NCBI GenBank assembly: GCA_000149265.1
Contig: CH002671.1
Location: forward strand, 117,430-181,429
Reading direction: 5' to 3'
DNA: 64,000 bases
Source: Ciona savignyi
Taxonomy: Eukaryota > Chordata > Ascidiacea > Phlebobranchia > Cionidae
Shown here: positions 60,801 to 64,000 of the stretch, in pieces
Position numbering within the stretch: position 1 is the stretch's first letter
How the letters are laid out: every line of letters begins with the position of its first letter
The notes under the pieces: generated by a model
Told to the model about the DNA's origin: nothing
The model's input: the letters and a program-made list of their open reading frames with translations, nothing else
The model's database searches: none
Position numbers and translations under genes: made by a program

Positions 60801-63800
60801 AATTTTGCTCCAGTGTTTAATAAAAAGCTTTGAAAAAACTATATGAGGAATTGAAAATTAAAAATTTGTAAATCCTTCATTTAGTAAGATTTCAAAACAT
60901 GACATAATAAAAGGGCAATAATCATGTTTTGGGATATTGGTGTTGAGGTGTACGGAGGAATCTTCACAAGAATCCGTTTCTCCTGTTTCATATTTTTCCA
61001 ATCAATCCTAACCACGAACTCCCCAGGTATTGGAGTACATGGCGCGTGTGGATCGTGTCATATCTGCCCCCGGTGGAAGTTTGCTGCTCGCCGGGCGCAC
61101 AGGGGTCGGCCGGCGCACAGCGGTGTCCGTGTGTGCCCACATGCACCGGATGACCCTCGTGACACCCAAGGTCTCACGCTCGTATGGACTCAAACAATTC
61201 AAAATCGATTTAAAAGCCGTCATGCAGCAAGCTGGTATTGATGGGGAACAGGTCAGAAAATGAGCATTTTAGATGAGGATTTCAACTGTATCAGCTATTT
61301 GTACACACTTAAAGTACCACACAAACCATTTGGAAAAATTTCAGATATTTCAGAAAAAAGTCTATATACACATTTCCATATTACTTTGTTATCCATATAT
61401 AATAACACCAACGAGATATGTATGATGCAAAGTATTGGGCATACATAATAAAAATACAAAAAATCAGAATATGCTTTATTATGTGTGATGCAATAAATGC
61501 AATATATAATCCTCAAGTCCATCTATGTGTTCCTCCCACCAGGTTGTGCTATTGATGGAGGATTTCCAGTTGGTTCATCATTCCTTCCTGGAGCTCGTGA
61601 ACAGCTTGCTGTCGGCGGGTGAGGTGCCGGGGCTGTACAACTCGGAGGAATTGGATCCCCTTCTCACCCCGCTGAAGGATGAAGCTAGTGAGGCCGGACA
61701 TAGAGGTCCCCTCTATGCGTACTTCGCTAAAAGTAAGAGTCTCGTCTTGTCGCTGCAACAAGTATTTTTTGAAGTTATTTTAATTTTTAACTAGTAAGCT
61801 TACTTCAGCCTGCTTAGCAGTACTTTGCTTTTTTATTTTTTTTTATTTCACTAAATGAAAAAAGGGAGAGTTATTACTCGGGTAGTCGTTAAATAACCTT
61901 TTGTTGCCCAAAATAAAGTAGCTTTAGTAAATTTTCACTAAATGTCTTGACCAAAAGCACAACTGACTAGATAGCGACCAGTTTCGATCAACCAACCCTT
62001 CATCTGAAAGACAACGCTCTAACCAACCAAACTATTCGGCCTGACATCTTTCTCTCTGGATTTGCTGCACCTTTATTTCGAATGATCTGCCGAAAAAATA
62101 GACATTACGGGATAAAGATTTTCACTGGGGCAACTTAGATAGAACGTACACCTTCACATTCTTGATGATTTCCACCCATTGTTTCTCACCTCCATCCTTC
62201 CATTCCAGAGGTGATGAGCAACTTGCATGTCGTACTCATCATGGATTCCACGCATGAGCAATTCACCATCAACTGTGAGAGCAACCCAGCTCTGTATAAA
62301 CTCTGCCATGTCCAGTGGATGGACCAGTGGGACAAGCACAGTATGCAGCAGGTATGGGAGTAATGGTTCCTTAATGTGTGCATATATGCTCACATTGTAC
62401 CAGCCCCTCCTTTTTCCAATTTTGAAACATAGTCCTGCAAAGATGGAAAATCACAAAGGGATTAAATTGACAATCGAGCAAAAATGTTACTTAAAGGTGT
62501 TTTTAAATTTTTTTTTTTAATTTAGATAACTGTTTTCATACAACTTCATATTATTTTACATGCTATTGACTAGAAAACATAATTTTTATGCTTTCCAGGT
62601 AAAGACCTTATAAAGTTATGTTAAGCCAGAATAAAATACTTAAATTCAAAGAGAATGCTTATTATTTTTACTCTTCTTTTATTTTTTACTCGCACTGATT
62701 AAGCCATTTGATTGAGCCTGAACTTGAAAGTATATCCAATCTACTTGAAGGTTCCGGAGATGTTGCTGAGTAAACAACTCCCAGCGGACAGCGGTGGATC
62801 CGCCAAACAACTCTGTCACAACTTCGTTAAGATCCACACCTCCTGTGGAAAGCATCGCCACCAGGACGCCACTCCACGGAGATACATGACTTTCCTCAGA
62901 ACCTACCAAAGTGTGTTCCAAACCAAGCGTGATGATCTCATGCGGAAACAGAGCCATTTGCAGGTTCGCTTATCGTAAAATACTATTTGGAATTTTAAAA
63001 TATTATGCTTTTTAAATTAAATAAGTCAGTTCCAAAATATTTATTGTAAAAAGATCTGCAGTTCACGCCCAAATTGAATTGGAACTTTTAATAAGCATGG
63101 CATGGGTATTAGGGACAAAAAACATTTCATTTCTTTTTTTTGGTAATTTAGTGGCCCTATGAATCTAAACAAATCATTTACAAAGTCCTGTGCAATTTTT
63201 ACTAGAAAACTAAATAAATTTCAGGCTGGATTGTCTAAGCTAAACGAAGCCACCTCATTGGTTGATAATTTGAAGCAAAAAGCTGCAGAACAAAGCTCAT
63301 TGTTGGTTCAGAAACAAAGTGAAGCGGATTCTGCATTGAAGGATATCACAATCGCAATGCAGGTATGGAAAGCTCATTTCTATCTCTGCTCTTGGAACTC
63401 ATTTCTATCTCTGCTCTTGGAACTCATTTCCATTTCTGCTCTGAAGTTTTTTTTCTGCCAGCCCTGACTTACCTACTGTTATGACTATTACACTCTTTTT
63501 TGGCCTTTGTTTACTCCATTATCCTCCATTGTAACACCATCTAAGATACAAAGCACCATTCCCAACATAACATTCATATCACAGGATGCTAGCACACAGA
63601 AGAATGAGATGGAAGGGTTGAAACAGAAGGCTGCAGAAGAGAGAATCAACATCGATAAAAGGAAAAAGGCAATCGATATTGAACTTTCCGAGGTAGCTCA
63701 TGCTTTACAAATCCAGTATTTAAACAAAATACTAAAAATGCTTTATTTATGCTAATGCTTAACATAGCATTATTCACTTAATTCAGACGTTTAGATTTTA

Positions 63801-64000
63801 CTTATCGAGTCATTAAGTGAGGTTATGGTATTACAGGACTGATTTTACCCTTTGTAGATGGCTACAAAGGTTGAAATTGGTAGTTTTTGGTTAAATCCTG
63901 GTCCAATTTACAACTCATTAAATCACACAGTGTATTGTACAACCTTCCACACCCCGGTCCAGCCTCTTATCACTGCCGCCAAGAAAGCTGTGGGCAACAT
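30847..64000 (+). CDS. DYNC2H1: Cytoplasmic dynein 2 heavy chain 1, 5' part, 56 exons
   Basis: This is the motor subunit of dynein-2, which drives retrograde intraflagellar transport in cilia. Fifty-six coding exons join in frame with GT-AG sites to about 2,992 residues. By alignment from memory they match the first two-thirds of the 4,300-residue vertebrate protein. The order is tail, linker, AAA1, AAA2, AAA3, AAA4 and start of the stalk coiled coil; the microtubule-binding tip, AAA5, AAA6 and C terminus lie beyond the window. The start MASDTRKDF is the first ATG, directly after CAG. Exon coordinates are in the segment entries that follow. It is told from axonemal and dynein-1 heavy chains by the N-terminal NFLDDGN-like block and the [25 protein letters not shown] and Arg-bearing AAA4 P-loop sequences. 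Confidence 0.97.
31110..31405 (-). mobile_element. tRNA-derived SINE, near full length (family B)
   Basis: In DYNC2H1 intron 1. Read on the minus strand, the head GGCCGGTTGGTCTAGCAGTT has an A-box (TGGTCTAGCAG) followed by GCGTCGCCTTTCAATCGAAA. The body carries AAGTGCCTTGCCCAAGGACA and TTGGTAGAACCCATTAGTCC (written on plus). It shares the whole order with the copy at 59440. Confidence 0.65.
31600..31927. mobile_element. Candidate 328-bp MITE with ~18-bp inverted ends
   Basis: The left end GCCAGTATGGAAAGTACG and the right end read in reverse GCCCGTATGGAAAGTACG differ at one base. The flanks TTTAAT (left) and TTCAAT (right) could be a decayed target-site duplication. The inside is rich in TGCACACT repeats. 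It is in DYNC2H1 intron 1, with no ORF. Confidence 0.5.
40235..48148 (+). CDS. DYNC2H1: DYNC2H1 exons 16-29: linker region
   Basis: Exons: 40235-40368, 40593-40830, 41367-41550, 42289-42494, 43047-43202, 43584-43695, 43968-44138, 44816-44974, 45511-45734, 46146-46347, 46715-46882, 47169-47273, 47688-47838, 47949-48148. They encode about residues 853-1656, the DHC_N2/linker that swings across the AAA ring in the power stroke. Landmarks are [66 protein letters not shown] and [19 protein letters not shown] 100-N gap lies in intron 17 and does not touch coding sequence. Confidence 0.94.
40860..40959. other. Assembly gap of 100 N
   Basis: In DYNC2H1 intron 17. The flanks show no overlap. Confidence 0.95.
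41595..42001. repeat. Pair of ~46-bp direct repeats, 361 bp apart
   Basis: ACATGGTTAGTAATATATTC, continuing TGA(G/A)ACAAAAA(C/T)CCCTATTATCAGCC, occurs at 41595-41640 and again at 41956-42001 in DYNC2H1 intron 18. They could be the ends of a small inserted element or a local duplication. Confidence 0.65.
42575..42665. repeat. Short tandem repeat, about three units
   Basis: Units of CTTTTCATGT(G/T)ATCAGTTAA type occur about three times in DYNC2H1 intron 19. Confidence 0.6.
42790..42985 (-). repeat. Family B SINE fragment
   Basis: GGAGCTATTGCAGTGTTTCT, TTTTTCCAAGGACACAACCA and GTTGACGCACTGTCATACAA match the family B order. It lies in DYNC2H1 intron 19. A further short piece in the opposite orientation lies at about 42115-42165. 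Confidence 0.55.
46545..46665. repeat. Two-copy direct repeat
   Basis: ATAAACATGAGTATACCA, followed by CCAATGCAACCAA(T/A)CACCC, occurs twice in DYNC2H1 intron 25. Confidence 0.65.
48527..50305 (+). CDS. DYNC2H1: DYNC2H1 exons 30-33: AAA1, main ATPase site
   Basis: Exons: 48527-48709, 48953-49135, 49575-49721, 50108-50305. The Walker A GPAGTGKT lies at residues 1689-1696 (bases 48623-48646). The Walker B block [11 protein letters not shown] and the sensor-type [20 protein letters not shown] follow. All catalytic residues expected for the primary ATP hydrolysis site are present, so this copy looks like a working motor. The last exon carries [18 protein letters not shown], strongly conserved in dyneins. 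Confidence 0.96.
49245..49325 (+). repeat. Family A SINE head fragment
   Basis: CGATTGTGTGGCCGAATGGT, then CAACGCACCGATACATAAACC, matches the head at 25589. It lies in DYNC2H1 intron 31 without the B-box half. Confidence 0.55.
50502..54915 (+). CDS. DYNC2H1: DYNC2H1 exons 34-41: AAA2 and AAA2-AAA3 connection
   Basis: Exons: 50502-50634, 51147-51299, 51828-52015, 52349-52536, 52916-53041, 53911-54041, 54409-54531, 54833-54915. The AAA2 Walker A GPSGSGKT is split between exons 35 and 36. [39 protein letters not shown] and SRMGMIFLS follow. A 100-N gap lies in intron 36. Intron 38 is mostly the 54-bp minisatellite, and exon 39 starts right at the array's end. The exon 40 donor (ACTG|GTTCGT) is weak but is the only one that keeps phase with exon 41. 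Confidence 0.92.
52199..52298. other. Assembly gap of 100 N
   Basis: In DYNC2H1 intron 36. It ends about 50 bases before the exon 37 acceptor. Confidence 0.95.
53201..53908. repeat. 54-bp minisatellite in DYNC2H1 intron 38
   Basis: About 13 units of 54 bp starting ACCCATGTTTAACCCCGAAC and ending in GGTAATATCTTC. It fills most of the 869-nt intron and runs to the exon 39 acceptor, where the last unit's TCTTCACCCATG has become TCTTCACCCACAG. The 54-bp period keeps frames open on both strands, giving false ORFs of 178 and 230 residues. Confidence 0.95.
55573..60428 (+). CDS. DYNC2H1: DYNC2H1 exons 42-49: AAA3
   Basis: Exons: 55573-55722, 56803-56891, 57079-57205, 57784-57902, 58173-58344, 58715-58899, 59122-59264, 60295-60428. 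The AAA3 Walker A GHDGCGKS lies at residues 2297-2304. The Walker B-type [17 protein letters not shown], then [20 protein letters not shown] and [12 protein letters not shown], are typical of dynein AAA3. Exons 43 and 45 each begin directly after a tandem-repeat array. Confidence 0.95.
56025..56795. repeat. ~17-bp minisatellite in DYNC2H1 intron 42
   Basis: More than 40 units of CATATTCATATGACCCC with small variants. It fills about 70% of the intron and stops about 10 nt before the exon 43 acceptor (ATACTCCCAG). Confidence 0.95.
57215..57350 (-). repeat. Family B SINE fragment
   Basis: GGGATTAACGCAGCTCTTGT and GGAGCTATTGCAGTGTGTTG, then CATATGGTAGAC, match the 5'-most part of the plus-strand order of family B. 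It lies in DYNC2H1 intron 44. Confidence 0.5.
57635..57783. repeat. ~31-bp minisatellite in DYNC2H1 intron 44
   Basis: Units of TCAATCATATTGATCCTG plus TCAATCAA(A/C)TG. The final unit reads TCAATCATATTGATCCCAG and serves as the exon 45 acceptor. Confidence 0.9.
59440..59725 (-). mobile_element. tRNA-derived SINE, near full length (family B)
   Basis: In DYNC2H1 intron 48. On the minus strand, the head GATTGGATCAGTGGGTTAGT (A-box-like) is followed by GCTGGTTCGAAACTGGTCGC (B-box GGTTCGAAACTGG). The rest shows the same blocks as the 31110 copy. This copy has the clearest pol III boxes of family B in the window. Confidence 0.7.
60495..60592 (-). repeat. Family A SINE, minus orientation
   Basis: The reverse complement reads GTTGTGTGGTCGAATGGTAA ... 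CGGTCCCAGTGACGAGTCCA ... ATGGTTACGAAAC, matching the 25589 copy in order. It lies in DYNC2H1 intron 49. Confidence 0.6.
61027..62963 (+). CDS. DYNC2H1: DYNC2H1 exons 50-53: AAA4
   Basis: Exons: 61027-61251, 61543-61732, 62209-62351, 62751-62963. The AAA4 Walker A reads GRTGVGRRT (residues 2664-2672) with Arg where Lys is usual. As far as I recall, vertebrate DYNC2H1 has the same change, so it is a family trait. The Walker B-like block [20 protein letters not shown] and [13 protein letters not shown] follow. The exon 53 acceptor (CTACTTGAAG) has a poor pyrimidine tract but fits frame and family sequence. Confidence 0.93.
61935..62045 (-). repeat. Family B SINE head fragment
   Basis: GCACAACTGACTAGATAGCG, CCAGTTTCGATCAACC and AACCAACCAAACTATTCGGC match the tRNA-like end of family B. 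It lies in DYNC2H1 intron 51. Confidence 0.55.
63225..64000 (+). CDS. DYNC2H1: DYNC2H1 exons 54-56: start of stalk coiled coil
   Basis: Exons: 63225-63362, 63585-63692 and 63963 to the window edge. They encode the ascending helix of the antiparallel stalk ([20 protein letters not shown], then [20 protein letters not shown], then AAKKAVGNI). The gene runs on outside the window toward the microtubule-binding domain. Confidence 0.92.
63370..63442. repeat. 25-bp repeat just after the exon 54 donor
   Basis: About three units of CTCATTTCTATCTCTGCTCT plus TGGAA, starting about 8 nt after the exon 54 splice donor. Confidence 0.85.

Overview
The window is animal genomic DNA, most likely from a tunicate close to Ciona (sea squirt). 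The reasons are chordate-type families (a FAM187-like immunoglobulin protein, NXPE, WWC/KIBRA, dynein-2 heavy chain), AT-rich non-coding DNA, many introns as short as about 50-100 nt, GT-AG splice sites (plus two apparent GC-AG introns), tRNA-derived SINEs and runs of N marking assembly gaps. The species call is inference. Every gene was rebuilt exon by exon from splice signals, reading phase and remembered family motifs; nothing was searched.

Layout. 1-7605 (minus): most of a WWC/KIBRA gene, two WW domains then coiled coils and a Ser-rich region; its 3' end, where a C2 domain is expected, lies outside. 8141-13198 (plus): a ten-exon FAM187-like membrane protein with Ig-like domains and an unexpected pair of fibronectin type II (FN2) domains. 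A 948-bp inverted-repeat transposon sits in one of its introns. 14212-16426 (plus): a complete 255-residue short-chain dehydrogenase/reductase (SDR). 17204-19344 and 21797-23785 (minus): two NXPE-family paralogs produced by a tandem duplication of about 4.4-4.9 kb. The duplication also copied SDR exons 3-7; that copy now keeps only exons 3, 4 and 6 (19588-21048). 24.4-24.7 kb: a decayed retrotransposon integrase. 25984-29539 (minus): a PLP-dependent 2-aminoethylphosphonate-pyruvate transaminase-like gene. 30847-64000 (plus): the first 56 coding exons (about 2,992 residues) of DYNC2H1, the retrograde intraflagellar-transport motor. They cover the tail, linker, AAA1-AAA4 and the start of the stalk; the gene continues past the window.

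The genes have unrelated roles (Hippo-type scaffolding, cell-surface protein, oxidoreductase, secreted or Golgi NXPE proteins, phosphonate metabolism, ciliary transport) and form no operon or pathway. WWC and the FAM187-like gene are divergent, as are the transaminase gene and DYNC2H1.

The most unusual pattern is that four separate tandem-repeat arrays, with periods of about 33, 54, 17 and 31 bp, each end at a 3' splice site. One is in WWC and three are in DYNC2H1. In DYNC2H1 the last repeat unit appears to have become the acceptor. Other points of interest are the two GC-AG introns, the in-frame relic of the duplicated SDR, active-site changes in the NXPE pair, and the FN2/TSP1-like exon cassette in the FAM187-like gene.
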